A stretch of 64,000 nt of DNA from the NCBI GenBank assembly GCA_003165595.1, contig PLWQ01000028.1, forward strand, positions 117,142-181,141. Reading direction: 5' to 3'. The position numbers were made by a program, and so were the translations under genes. The notes under the pieces were generated by a model that worked only from the letters and a program-made list of their open reading frames with translations, was not told the DNA's origin and searched no databases. This DNA is from Fibrobacterota bacterium. Lineage in GTDB: Bacteria > Fibrobacterota > Chitinivibrionia > Chitinivibrionales > FEN-1185. Position 1 is the stretch's first letter, and each line of letters begins with the position of its first letter. Shown here in pieces: positions 43,728 through 52,112 of this stretch.

Positions 43728-45472
43728 TTCTTTCCCTCCAGGGAATTCCACCGCATGGCGGCGCCCGACGGCTTGAGCACGATCACAAGGTCGAGAAATG
43801 TGTTGACGGATACGTATTGTGAGAGAAATTCCTTGAGGACCAGGCCGAACAGGTGCACGTCTCCCATGTCGAGGAACTGCGATTCCGTAAGCGAGACCGT
43901 GAATTCCACGCCACGAAGCGCCGAGCCGTTCACGATATGTTCTACGGGCCTCGACGACACGTCGGTAATCGCCTCGATGCGCCGCGCGCGGCCTTCCGCG
44001 TTCGACCAGTCGTACAGGCGCAGGAGCCCCTTGAGCGTATCGGGCGACGATAGCGTGGTATAGGTTGAGCCGAGATGGGAAATGCACATCCAGAGATAAT
44101 CTTCGTTCTTGGGCGGCATTGCCGGCAGCGTGGGCCGGGTAATGTTTGTAAACGACACATAGTCCGGGAACCCGGTGCCCGGGTTGGTGATGCCGCCTTC
44201 GCGGACCTCCTCGCGGGGCAGAATCCCGTTTGTGCACCAAGCCTCTATCGAAAGGTTTTCCTCGCGAATGTCGTCGGGAGCGGCGCCGCCAAGTCTTTCG
44301 CCGCCGAGCATAATGTACAAATCTCGACGGCCATCGGCCGCGTAGCGGTACTGCGTCGCAAACGTCCGCGCCCGGCCTTTTGTGCCCATGTCGAACGCGT
44401 ACAGCGGCTCGTAGACGTTGCGCTTGCCCGTGGCCCGCTCTATTCCCTCCACCGACACAATACTGTGGCAATGGAACGATGTTGGATAGTTCGCGTCGGC
44501 GATGACGCGGTATTCGGTCTCCAGGCCGCTTACAAAGACGGGCTCCGCGTCCTTCTTGAAGACATTGGCGGCCGGCGCGCAGAACAGCCTAAAATTCTCT
44601 TTTGAAAATGGTTTGTCCTGGGGGAAATCCCGGTCGAACGTGATGGAATACGTAAGCGACGCGGGCGATTTCTCGGCAAACGGCAGACCTTCAAAACCGT
44701 GCAGGTCTACGAACAGGAATTTCTCCGGGTACACGAAATATTCCAGCAGCAGCGAGTAGCCTGAGAACGCGCGCGAGGTCCGCGGCACTATCGATTCGTT
44801 GTCCGCAAGCCCGCATGCCGTCACCGCGGACGCGGCGCCAACCTCGCACGAGCCCGCGCTGTTGGCGGTCTCAATACGCGCGGAAACAACATGGCGCGTG
44901 AGAAACTCGTGCAGCATGAGCGCTGTGGGCATTTCCGCATGCAGGTACACGCGGAGCGGAGACAGAGCCAGTTTGGAAAGCTGCACGCCGCGGTCGAGAT
45001 CGAAGCGCAATTGCAACGAGGCCTTGCCTTTTGTGTCCACGGTTTTTCGGACTTCGGCCAGCGATATCGGGTTGAGCCTGACGTCGGTCGTGGTGGTAAA
45101 ATGGCATATCGCGTTTTCCGGGCCCGCGCTGCCGCTGAGGAGCTCCGAGCCGCGGGGCAGCACCCGGGTTTCCTGCAACAGGCCGGTGCGCGCCTTGAAC
45201 TGGACAATCGCGACCGAAGGAATTTCCTGCAATAGGCTCGGCCACATCAGGTTGAACAGCCCTTCGGTAAGCTCGGGAAAAGAGTCATCGAGTTTTTCGC
45301 GGATGCGCGCCGAAAGGAACGCAAAGCCCTCAAACAGCCGCTCCACGTACGGGTCGCGGTCTCCCACTGCGTCAACATTGAGAAACTGCGCCCGGTCCGG
45401 GTGGGCCTTTGCAAATTCCCTGCCCGATTCGTACAGGTAGCGCAATTCTTCTTCGTAGTATTTTTCTACCAT
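43715..45472 (-). CDS. tssF: T6SS baseplate protein TssF
   Basis: 585 aa, the usual TssF (ImpG/VasA) length. The N-terminus YYEEELRYLYESGREFAKAH and the following DRDPYVERLFEGFAFLSARI are family hallmarks, as is FPELTEGLFNLMWPSLLQEI. It starts 3 bp after tssE and overlaps tssG, so the three baseplate genes form one transcript. Confidence 0.95.
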   Translation of the reverse strand: MVEKYYEEELRYLYESGREFAKAHPDRAQFLNVDAVGDRDPYVERLFEGFAFLSARIREKLDDSFPELTEGLFNLMWPSLLQEIPSVAIVQFKARTGLLQETRVLPRGSELLSGSAGPENAICHFTTTTDVRLNPISLAEVRKTVDTKGKASLQLRFDLDRGVQLSKLALSPLRVYLHAEMPTALMLHEFLTRHVVSARIETANSAGSCEVGAASAVTACGLADNESIVPRTSRAFSGYSLLLEYFVYPEKFLFVDLHGFEGLPFAEKSPASLTYSITFDRDFPQDKPFSKENFRLFCAPAANVFKKDAEPVFVSGLETEYRVIADANYPTSFHCHSIVSVEGIERATGKRNVYEPLYAFDMGTKGRARTFATQYRYAADGRRDLYIMLGGERLGGAAPDDIREENLSIEAWCTNGILPREEVREGGITNPGTGFPDYVSFTNITRPTLPAMPPKNEDYLWMCISHLGSTYTTLSSPDTLKGLLRLYDWSNAEGRARRIEAITDVSSRPVEHIVNGSALRGVEFTVSLTESQFLDMGDVHLFGLVLKEFLSQYVSVNTFLDLVIVLKPSGAAMRWNSLEGKKWLI

Positions 45473-45475
45473 CGC

Positions 45476-45898
45476 CTACTCCGTTTTCTTCCAGGGGGCA
45501 ATCGACGAATTTCCCAGGCTCGTGAACGTGGTCTGGAACCGCACAAGGCCGCCGCCTTCGGCGAGCTCCCCCGACAGTATAAAAACGAGCCGGAAATCCG
45601 TGGGATCGGTCTCGCGCGGCGTCACCTTCACCTTCACGAGCCTGGGCTCGTATTTTTCAACCGTGCGTTTAATTGCTTTTTGCAACTCTTCGATGCCGTG
45701 CGGCATCTTCCGGTAAATTTCCGATATGTCCGGCAGTCCGTAGTCCTTGAGGTGCGGCAGGCTGCCTTCGCGCGTATTGAACAGACGGTTTAGGTGGTCC
45801 ATAATCGACATGATGCCGCGACTATTCGCTGGCACGGCGTCAACAGGCGTTCCGTCAAGGAAGTGGCCGGTGAGGTTTTCGAATAGGGCTTGTTTCAT
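45476..45898 (-). CDS. tssE: T6SS baseplate protein TssE (gp25-like)
   Basis: 140-aa homologue of phage gp25. MDHLNRLFNTREGSLPHLKD and YGLPDISEIYRKMP are typical, including the EGSLPHLKDYGLPD stretch near the LFNTR motif. First gene of the minus-strand tssE-F-G operon, preceded by structured repeats rather than other tss genes. Confidence 0.93.
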   Translation of the reverse strand: MKQALFENLTGHFLDGTPVDAVPANSRGIMSIMDHLNRLFNTREGSLPHLKDYGLPDISEIYRKMPHGIEELQKAIKRTVEKYEPRLVKVKVTPRETDPTDFRLVFILSGELAEGGGLVRFQTTFTSLGNSSIAPWKKTE

Positions 45899-45935
45899 TT
45901 GTTAATAATAATTCCTGATTCTCAAAATCATCTTT

Positions 45936-46026
45936 GGGGGAGAAGTATCTCCCCTGGGGTGCGGCTTCCGGCGCTGCGCGCCGGCGATCCGCACCCACAC
46001 CCCACTCAGCGGGGACACCCCGCAAC
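45936..46026 (-). repeat. Repeat family 1, copy C
   Basis: Minus-strand copy with a shortened P1 (GCGGGG with CCCCGC, loop of 3). GGGGTGTG follows, then P2 GGGTGCGG with CCGCACCC (45989-45996/45957-45964), the ATCG/AAG interior, inner stem CCGGCGC with GCGCCGG and CAG. P3 is GGGGAGA with TCTCCCC. Its 53-bp core is about 80% identical to copy B, and the differences in P2 are compensated. Confidence 0.82.
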
Positions 46027-46274
46027 GCCCCGCTCCCGTAGCCTCACCCCGCCCTTCGGGCACCCCTCTCCCGGCTCTGTTTACGCCGGGAGAGGGGCAT
46101 CCGCCAGCGATGGACTCTTGCTACGACATCACCTATCAGCTGCCGCTCGTGGGTGCCCCCTAGCGGAAGTTGATATTTGCAACTACCCTCACTAGGAGCG
46201 GACCCAGGAGGGGGTGCCGAAGGACGCCATAGGCGGCCGCAGGCAGGGGGATACTTCCCCCACAAAAAATTTAT
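46027..46274. repeat. Remainder of repeat island 3, with perfect 13-bp hairpin and degenerate copy D
   Basis: Non-coding DNA between tssE and the thymidylate-synthase-like gene. CCCCTCTCCCGGC (46063-46075) pairs perfectly with GCCGGGAGAGGGG (46085-46097). A plus-strand unit at about 46204-46261 repeats the family order: GGAGGGGGTG, TGCC/GGCA, CGCC-ATA-GGCG, CAGG, then GGGGGA with TCCCCC. I see no gene here. Confidence 0.65.
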
Positions 46275-47165
46275 CTAGTGACTCTCATCATAGTCTTTAA
46301 TCTTCCGCACCACCCTCGCCTCAGCCTCGTTGAACATCTCCTGGATAAAGGGGTCATGAAAATTGTAGGTCCTTTCCTCGAAGCTCATGGAATCCATCCT
46401 GTCGAACAGCTGCTGCTTCGCGTTTGCGATGTCTTTTCCGTAAATGTGCCATGAGTCTGCGTGCCAGTTCATGCGGCCGAGCTTTACGGTTCTTCCCGTG
46501 CGTTTGGCCACGCCGGCCGCAATGACGTCTCGATTGAACAGCGTAAAACCGAACATGTTCATGAAGTTCGCGCCCCATGCGTCGTTCGACCGGAAGCGCA
46601 CGTTGCAGTTGAGCCACTGCACGCCGTCGTCGTCTTCCATGATGCGATACCACAGCGACTGCAGGCACGGCGGATCGTAGCAGTCGAAGTCGAGATTCGG
46701 CATCCAGGTGATCATCTGCGCCTGGCGGGTATAGGGCTGTGCAGCAAGCTTCTCGACTACCTTTTCGATTTGGTTGATTTTAAAGAATCCCGCCTCTCTG
46801 GATGCGCCGCCTTCCAGTTCGCGCCATGCGCCGTAGGCTTCAAGCCTGCCGTGGTATGTGTATTCCCAACGGGTGTCCTTGGGATCGTTGATGTTCTTTA
46901 CCCAATGATCCTTGACGCCGCAGATTTCCATGGCATATTCCTTGAGGTCGTCTATGCCGCCGGGAAAGGCTTTGTGGATCATGGGATCGCACAGGGGTTC
47001 GAGAATGGTAAGGTTCATGGTCGCGTCGATGGACGGCGGGTCGCCGGGTTTGTCGTACTGCGTCTTGAGCCTCGCCCCGTTGGTATAAAGTGTGAGCAAT
47101 GCTTTTTCGTACGCTTCCGCAAGCGATCGTTCCTGAATAAAAAGGACTGGGATGTTTTTCTGCAT
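46275..47165 (-). CDS. Thymidylate synthase-family protein
   Basis: 296 aa from ATG 47165 with GGAGG 4 nt upstream; the longer frame 5' of this crosses a terminator and is not coding. The fold of ThyA/dCMP hydroxymethylase is seen: catalytic Cys167 in YDPPCLQSLWYR, the phosphate-binding FRSNDAWGANFMNMFGF (ThyA has QRSaD..lG.PFN) and WHADSWHIYGKD (ThyA D.HIY.NH). Sequence around these sites departs from canonical ThyA, so it may be a divergent dTMP synthase or act on another pyrimidine nucleotide. Monocistronic. Confidence 0.8.
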   Translation of the reverse strand: MQKNIPVLFIQERSLAEAYEKALLTLYTNGARLKTQYDKPGDPPSIDATMNLTILEPLCDPMIHKAFPGGIDDLKEYAMEICGVKDHWVKNINDPKDTRWEYTYHGRLEAYGAWRELEGGASREAGFFKINQIEKVVEKLAAQPYTRQAQMITWMPNLDFDCYDPPCLQSLWYRIMEDDDGVQWLNCNVRFRSNDAWGANFMNMFGFTLFNRDVIAAGVAKRTGRTVKLGRMNWHADSWHIYGKDIANAKQQLFDRMDSMSFEERTYNFHDPFIQEMFNEAEARVVRKIKDYDESH

Positions 47166-47303
47166 GAAGCCTCCGGGGTTCTTGAACTTATCACTGCATC
47201 CGACAGGCGATGATTGATAAATATACGTTTCGTGGACGGTTTTCAGGGGAATGTTGATACAAAGGCACGCCATGACTCGCTTTGACGCCACGCCGGCCGC
47301 CGT

Positions 47304-47336
47304 GAAAATAAAACGGGCGGAGTTCATCCGCCCGTT
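47304..47336 (-). terminator. Rho-independent terminator of the GH5 gene
   Basis: On the minus strand AACGGGCGGA (47336-47327) pairs with TCCGCCCGTT (47321-47312) and is followed by TTTTATTTT. It lies 30 bp past the stop codon. Confidence 0.85.
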
Positions 47337-47365
47337 ATCACTCGCTTGGACCTGTTGCGCGCCGA

Positions 47366-48958
47366 TTATGGCAGCACAAAATGGTGGGCTACATTGAAAT
47401 CGCCGGATGCGAAAGTATAAAGGTAGACTCCGCTGGCCACCTTCTTCCCGCTCAGGTCGGTCCTGTTCCAGGACACGAACTGTTTTCCCGCGGCCATCGG
47501 TTGGCTGACAAGAGTCTTCTGCAGCCTGCCGCCCAGATCGAAAACGCTGATGCGAACCGGGGCGGAATTCGAAAGCGTAAAGGAAATCACGACTTCGGAA
47601 TTGGGAATAAGATGCTGCGCCAACGCCAACCCCATGGGCTTGAGGCTTTGCCGGTAGGGTAGGGCGGGAACAACACATTTAGCGGTCTGGTCGAGCTTGA
47701 GCGACTTTACGAGATTCGGCAGGAAAGTGACGTTCGCGCTGCTGTCGGAATTGGTCCTCACCGCAACGTCGAGCAGCCATTTCTTGGCACTGTCGGCCAC
47801 AGGCTTTGTGCCGCCGTTGTTCCAGTAGTTTATGATGGTTTGAAAACCCGGCGTCCTGATAACGTCCCAGGGTTGTGTGACATTGTTGAATTTCTTGATT
47901 GTCCACCACGACCAGCCGATGGGCGGATTGTGGGCTTCGAGTTGGGTCACGCAGCTCGTATACGACGTATAGGGGTCGGTTGCTCCGGATTCGCCCGTCT
48001 CTCCATGCCAGAATGGCGTTCCGTATTGCGTGGCAAAAGCGTCCAGCCCGAAATAGGAGCAGCAGGGCGGGTAGCAATGGAAGTCATAGACAATCTGCGG
48101 ATCCCACGGCGGCGTGAGATCTGTGAAGTTCTGGGCGTAATTGTCGCCGTCGATGAAAAGAAGCCCTTTGGTGTCTACGGTCCTTATTGAATCGGTCAAT
48201 TGCATATAGAAACTCCTCAATAGCGCCCTGTCGAGCCCGTAGGTGTTGAGCAGGGGCTCGTTGAGAAGGTTGTACCCGATGATCCAGTCGTTGTTCGCGT
48301 ACCTATTGACGATCTTCATCCACAGGTCAATGGCCCTTGGCTGATATATTGTCGGCTGAGTCCACAATCTTGCCGTGCCATCCGCGTCGGCGATGTTGTC
48401 TGCGCTCTGGCCGCCCGGCGCGCCGTGCATGTCCCAGATTACCCAAAGTTGATTTTCCGTGGCCCACGCTACCACACTGTCCATGAGCCTCCACCCTTCC
48501 GGGTCATAAATATAAGGGGGGGTGGCAGGCTGACCGTCGCGGGGCTGGATGAGGTTGGAGTTGAATCCCACACGGACTGCATTGCATCCCCAGGCCTTCA
48601 TGGCACAGAAGTCTTTTACCGTAGTGTAATTGTCATGATACAATTTCCAAAACTGCTTCGCGGTGGCCGAGTCTCCCACCAGATTGATAATGCCGGCCTC
48701 CATCTCTCTCGGCGCGTCATAGCTCTTGCTGGTGATCCCCCACATGTAACCTTCGGTCATGAGCCAGTCTCCCAGCCCGAACCCCTTGAGGGTCACGGTA
48801 TTTCCCGATTCGTCAAGTATTTTGCCTCCGGCAGCGCAGTGCAGTTGCCTTCTTCCAAGCGCCGACACATCGAGGAATGCTCCAAACACAATCATCAGTG
48901 CCGCGCAGAACATCAACGATTTTCCCACCAATGTCAAAGAAAAATGCGCTGGTTTCAT
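47366..48958 (-). CDS. Secreted GH5-type glycoside hydrolase with FlgD-like C-terminal domain
   Basis: 530 aa from ATG 48958 (GGAGG 8 nt upstream). A signal peptide (ending near VSALG) precedes a clan GH-A barrel: GFGLGDWLMTEGY, WDMHGAPGGQ, acid/base Glu234 in NLLNEPLLN and nucleophile Glu320 in WHGETGESG. This matches a GH5 cellulase/exo-glucanase group. After a linker of about 60 residues comes a FlgD/T9SS-type beta-sandwich (VRISVFDLGGRLQKTL, SWNRTDLSGKKVASGVYLYT). It is a single gene with its own terminator. Confidence 0.9.
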   Translation of the reverse strand: MKPAHFSLTLVGKSLMFCAALMIVFGAFLDVSALGRRQLHCAAGGKILDESGNTVTLKGFGLGDWLMTEGYMWGITSKSYDAPREMEAGIINLVGDSATAKQFWKLYHDNYTTVKDFCAMKAWGCNAVRVGFNSNLIQPRDGQPATPPYIYDPEGWRLMDSVVAWATENQLWVIWDMHGAPGGQSADNIADADGTARLWTQPTIYQPRAIDLWMKIVNRYANNDWIIGYNLLNEPLLNTYGLDRALLRSFYMQLTDSIRTVDTKGLLFIDGDNYAQNFTDLTPPWDPQIVYDFHCYPPCCSYFGLDAFATQYGTPFWHGETGESGATDPYTSYTSCVTQLEAHNPPIGWSWWTIKKFNNVTQPWDVIRTPGFQTIINYWNNGGTKPVADSAKKWLLDVAVRTNSDSSANVTFLPNLVKSLKLDQTAKCVVPALPYRQSLKPMGLALAQHLIPNSEVVISFTLSNSAPVRISVFDLGGRLQKTLVSQPMAAGKQFVSWNRTDLSGKKVASGVYLYTFASGDFNVAHHFVLP

Positions 48959-49163
48959 ACCTTCCGCCTCCCCTTCTTTATAGATGTTAGACGTGTGGCC
49001 CCCCGACAAAAGTTTCAAATGATAATAATTCACGAATGCACGCCGTGCATCCAGGATTCGAGCCGATTATCAATTTAATCGATTCAGCGCCGCGCATTCA
49101 TTAGGCATAATATAACAAATTCGCCAAGCCTTGCGCTCGTTTTCTTGCAGTGCCGGCCGGGGC

Positions 49164-49196
49164 AAAAAAAACCCCGGCAATACTCCGCCGGGGTTT
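49164..49196 (-). terminator. Rho-independent terminator of the SWIB gene
   Basis: On the minus strand AAACCCCGGC (49196-49187) pairs with GCCGGGGTTT (49178-49169), followed by a T run. Confidence 0.88.
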
Positions 49197-49218
49197 GCAG
49201 TCTACACAAAAAGGCAGA

Positions 49219-49506
49219 TCAGTCAAAATGCTTGGAGACGAGTTTTGTCATCTCAAACATGCTTACCGTCTTCTTGCCGCCGAACACTGCCTTGAGCTTG
49301 TCGTCGCCGTTGATGTTCCTCTTATTCACCTTGTCCTGGAGGCCGTTCTTCTTGATGTAGGCCCAGAGCTTCTTGGTGATCTCGGTGCGGGGCATTGCCT
49401 TGTTCCCGATGACCTCGGCAAGTGTCGCGTCGGGCGTCATGGGCTTCATGAACGCGGCATTCGGTTTGCGGGCACTTTTCTTTGCTGCCTTTTTCTTGGC
49501 TGCCAT
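49219..49506 (-). CDS. SWIB/MDM2-domain protein with basic N-terminal tail
   Basis: 95 aa from ATG 49506, preceded by a perfect AAGGAGG. A Lys/Ala-rich tail (MAAKKKAAKKSARKPNAAFM) like those of histone H1-type proteins leads into one SWIB domain (AMPRTEITKKLWAYIKKNGL, QDKVNKRNINGDDKLKAVFG). SWIB domains are best known from eukaryotic chromatin remodellers, chlamydial topoisomerase tails and chloroplast nucleoids. Predicted DNA-associated protein. It has its own terminator. Confidence 0.9.
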   Translation of the reverse strand: MAAKKKAAKKSARKPNAAFMKPMTPDATLAEVIGNKAMPRTEITKKLWAYIKKNGLQDKVNKRNINGDDKLKAVFGGKKTVSMFEMTKLVSKHFD

Positions 49507-49957
49507 CTGTAAACCTCCTTGAAAGTGGTGATGGAAACGAACCATAAAGGCTACCCTATTAATACTATTTTTCGTGAGAGGAGTCAAACAATTTTGCGTA
49601 ATTCGCATGCGTGTTTTCACAGGGAAACAGGGCCTCAAGGGGCGGCGGAAACAAACGTCAGGGCGTTCCTATTTGGAAAGACGCTCCCCTGTGCGCGCCC
49701 CTGCCTGCCGCCGCGTCAAGCACATTTTCTTTTTTAGCAATCATTTTCATAGGGAAATATTTTTCGAGGCGGCCGGACAGATATGAAGCAGCCTGCCCCC
49801 ACTACATAATGGTATTCTGGGGTTCACACCTACAACAGATTGTGGAATTGGGGGTTTTTCAAAAACAGCAGACCAGGGCCGATTCCATGCCGGACCTCCC
49901 GGCGGCGACGCGCGACCGGGTCGAAAGCGACTCGGAATACCGGCGGGAAGCGGCATG
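49507..49957. other. Intergenic region upstream of the SWIB gene
   Basis: 451 bp. The SWIB promoter should be in its first 100 bp. I see no gene and no strong hairpin; a GC-rich patch near 49630-49725 is the only composition change. Confidence 0.5.
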
Positions 49958-50176
49958 TCAGACATCCGCCGGCACCATCTGCCACAAATTATTTCCTGGA
50001 ATTTGCTTGAGAATGTAGGTATTCCCGTCGTCGGTAAATACCTTGAAGTACGAGCAATCCGGGCCGTACCATCGGTCTTCAATGGATATCACCACGAACT
50101 TGCTTCCCTCTATGCTAAAGCTGAAAGGGTATTCGTCCGCTTTGTAACCGGAGTAAGTTTGGACGGAAATATTCAT
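49958..50176 (-). CDS. Small conserved-type protein of unknown function
   Basis: 72 aa from ATG 50176 (TTG 50194 is the longer choice; neither has a strong ribosome-binding site). ISVQTYSGYKADEYPFSFSI, EDRWYGPDCSYFKVFTDDGN and YILKQIPGNNLWQM match a small cytoplasmic family found beside unrelated genes in many bacteria. Function unknown. Confidence 0.65.
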   Translation of the reverse strand: MNISVQTYSGYKADEYPFSFSIEGSKFVVISIEDRWYGPDCSYFKVFTDDGNTYILKQIPGNNLWQMVPADV

Positions 50177-50262
50177 TTCGAAAGTCCCGCTCAAATGGTG
50201 GACTCAGGAAGACACGTTACAATCCTTTGACCGACCGCCGGCCGAAAACCGATGGCTTTTCC

Positions 50263-51804
50263 TCATCCCCCCATCCACAGCTTCCGGTCCAGGCTCCTGT
50301 ACTGAATCGCCTCCGCGATGTGTGGCGAGCCGATGGATTCTTGTCCGTCAAGGTCGGCGATGGTCCGGGCGACCTTGAGGATGCGGTCGTAGGCGCGGGC
50401 CGAAAGCCCGAGCTTCTCGATGGCGGTTTTAAGCATGGCCTGGGAATCCGCCGACAGCTCGCAATATTTCCTGATATGCCTCGACTCCATGTGCGCGTTG
50501 CAAAAGATCTTCTTTTCGCCCGCAAACCGCCCGGTCTGCCGGCCGCGCGCGGCCACCACTTTCTGCCGCATCGACGCGGAATCTTCCCCGGGTTTCTTCT
50601 GCGCCAGCTCTTCGTACGACAAAGCCGGCACCTCAACGTGAATGTCTATTCTGTCAAGAAGCGGGCCGGAAATCCGCGACATGTACTTCTGGATCTGCTG
50701 CGGGGAACAGGTGCACTTGTGGCGAGGATCGGTGTAATAGCCGCAGGGGCACGGGTTGAGCGCGGCCGCCAGCATGAACCGCGCGGGATAGCACAGCGAC
50801 ATCGCGGCCCGCGAAATTGTCACTTTGCCGTCTTCGAGCGGCTGGCGCAGGTTTTCCAGGACGTTCTTGGTGAACTCCGGCAATTCGTCGAGGAACAGGA
50901 CGCCGTGATGCGACAGGCTCACTTCTCCCGGTCGCGGGTACGAGCCTCCGCCGATGAGACCGGCATCGGAAATTGTGTGGTGAGGCGAGCGGAAAGGCCG
51001 CGTGGCCAGCAGCGGCGTGTTCTTGTCAAGCATTCCCGCCACCGAGTGGATCTTGGTTGTCTCCAGGGCTTCGTCGAGCGTAAGATCGGGCAAAATTGTG
51101 GGCAGCCGTCGCGACAACATGGTCTTGCCCGTGCCCGGGCTACCAACCATTATAATGTTATGGCCGCCCGCGGCCGCAACGAGCAATGCACGTTTGACAT
51201 GTTCCTGGCCTTTCACGTCGCGAAAATCGATGGCGTATTCCCGCGACCGGCTGAACAGCCCGGCAAGATCTATGCGGAACGGTTCTATGGTCTTTGCGCC
51301 GGCAAGGAATTCGAGCGCGTCCGTGAGCGTGCCGACCGGGAAGATGTCGAGCCCTTCGGCGACCGCCGCTTCTTCGGCATTTCCACGCGGAACGATCATG
51401 CCCTTGATGCCCAGCTCGCGCGCGCAAATGGCCATCGACAGCATGCCTTTCACCTGTTTTACCGATCCGTCAAGCGACAGCTCCCCCACGATCACGTAGT
51501 CCTGCGCCGCGCCAATGGTTACCTGACCGGAGGCAGCGAGGAGCCCGATGGCGATGGGCACGTCGAAGGCCGAGCCTTCTTTCTTGACATCCGCGGGCGC
51601 CATGTTGATTGTCACCTTGCGGGAGGGGAATTCGAACCCGCAGTTCTTGATCGCCGACATCACGCGTTCCTTGCTCTCGCGCACGGCGCCGTCCGGAAGG
51701 CCCACGATGGCGAAGCTCGGCAGCATCTCGGTGATGTCGGCTTCGATGCCTATTTCGAACGCGTCGATGCCCATCACGGACATGGAGCGGAGTTTGGCGA
51801 GCAT
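50263..51804 (-). CDS. comM: YifB/ComM-family Mg-chelatase-like AAA+ ATPase
   Basis: 513 aa from ATG 51804 with GGAAGGA 6 nt upstream. An N-terminal Lon-protease-like S5 domain (MLAKLRSMSVMGIDAFEIGI, ADITEMLPSFAIVGLPDGAV) precedes the AAA+ core with Walker A GSPGTGKTM, FRSPHHTISDAGLIGG and FLDELPEF (Walker B). A Cys-rich NPCPCGYYTDPRHKCTC and the Mg-chelatase C-terminal domain follow. ComM is a hexameric helicase promoting branch migration during natural transformation; homologues are widespread, so competence is not proven here. Confidence 0.93.
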   Translation of the reverse strand: MLAKLRSMSVMGIDAFEIGIEADITEMLPSFAIVGLPDGAVRESKERVMSAIKNCGFEFPSRKVTINMAPADVKKEGSAFDVPIAIGLLAASGQVTIGAAQDYVIVGELSLDGSVKQVKGMLSMAICARELGIKGMIVPRGNAEEAAVAEGLDIFPVGTLTDALEFLAGAKTIEPFRIDLAGLFSRSREYAIDFRDVKGQEHVKRALLVAAAGGHNIIMVGSPGTGKTMLSRRLPTILPDLTLDEALETTKIHSVAGMLDKNTPLLATRPFRSPHHTISDAGLIGGGSYPRPGEVSLSHHGVLFLDELPEFTKNVLENLRQPLEDGKVTISRAAMSLCYPARFMLAAALNPCPCGYYTDPRHKCTCSPQQIQKYMSRISGPLLDRIDIHVEVPALSYEELAQKKPGEDSASMRQKVVAARGRQTGRFAGEKKIFCNAHMESRHIRKYCELSADSQAMLKTAIEKLGLSARAYDRILKVARTIADLDGQESIGSPHIAEAIQYRSLDRKLWMGG

Positions 51805-51885
51805 GAGAAGTCCTTCCGGGTTATGCGTCGTGTCGCAACAGATGGCGAGCGCGGCGGGGTGTTTCCGCTCCCCACTTTGTGGCAC

Positions 51886-52112
51886 TTCTTCCTATTTCAA
51901 CCCCAAAGTTTGCGGATTTCCCGAAGCTTGCTTCGGGGTTAGCAAACGACTACAAACTTCATCTTCCCTAGGGATGGAAGATGACTCGCAGCTTGCTGCG
52001 AGGTTCTTCACTCGTGGCGACCGTCTTCAATCCGGCGAATCCTGGATACTGCAAGGTATGTCTTCTTCCACAGTTAAATCGTGGAAATCAATCTTGATCC
52101 GACGAATCCTGA
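51886..52112. repeat. Repeat family 2, copy 1 (51918-52004, plus orientation)
   Basis: After CCCCAAAGTTTGCG comes hairpin CCCGAAGC-TT-GCTTCGGG (51920-51937), then GGTTAGCAAACGAC, CTTCCCTAGGGATGGAAG, and a second hairpin CTCGCAGC-TT-GCTGCGAG (51985-52002). The same order occurs inverted at 54962-55058. The rest of the gap up to argJ holds short direct repeats of CGAATCCTG type and no gene. Confidence 0.75.

Noticed and set aside
42780-44471. 563-aa frame as a single long protein
   Set aside because: The first 245 residues overlap tssF in another frame and are not protein-like; TssG begins at the GTG at 43727.
39061-46274. Repeat islands as a CRISPR array
   Set aside because: Units are long, inverted relative to one another, unevenly spaced and self-complementary; there are no regular direct repeats, spacers or cas genes.
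46275-47678. 467-aa frame including sequence upstream of 47165
   Set aside because: The upstream part crosses the GH5 terminator and the end of the GH5 gene; a strong ribosome-binding site sits at 47165.
49040-49085. GGATTCGAGCC resembling a tRNA T-loop on the minus strand
   Set aside because: No 7-bp acceptor stem, D-arm or anticodon arm can be drawn around it.
50227-51942. 571-codon open frame on the plus strand
   Set aside because: Complement of the YifB/ComM gene, with no recognisable motif, while the minus strand shows an intact AAA+ protein.
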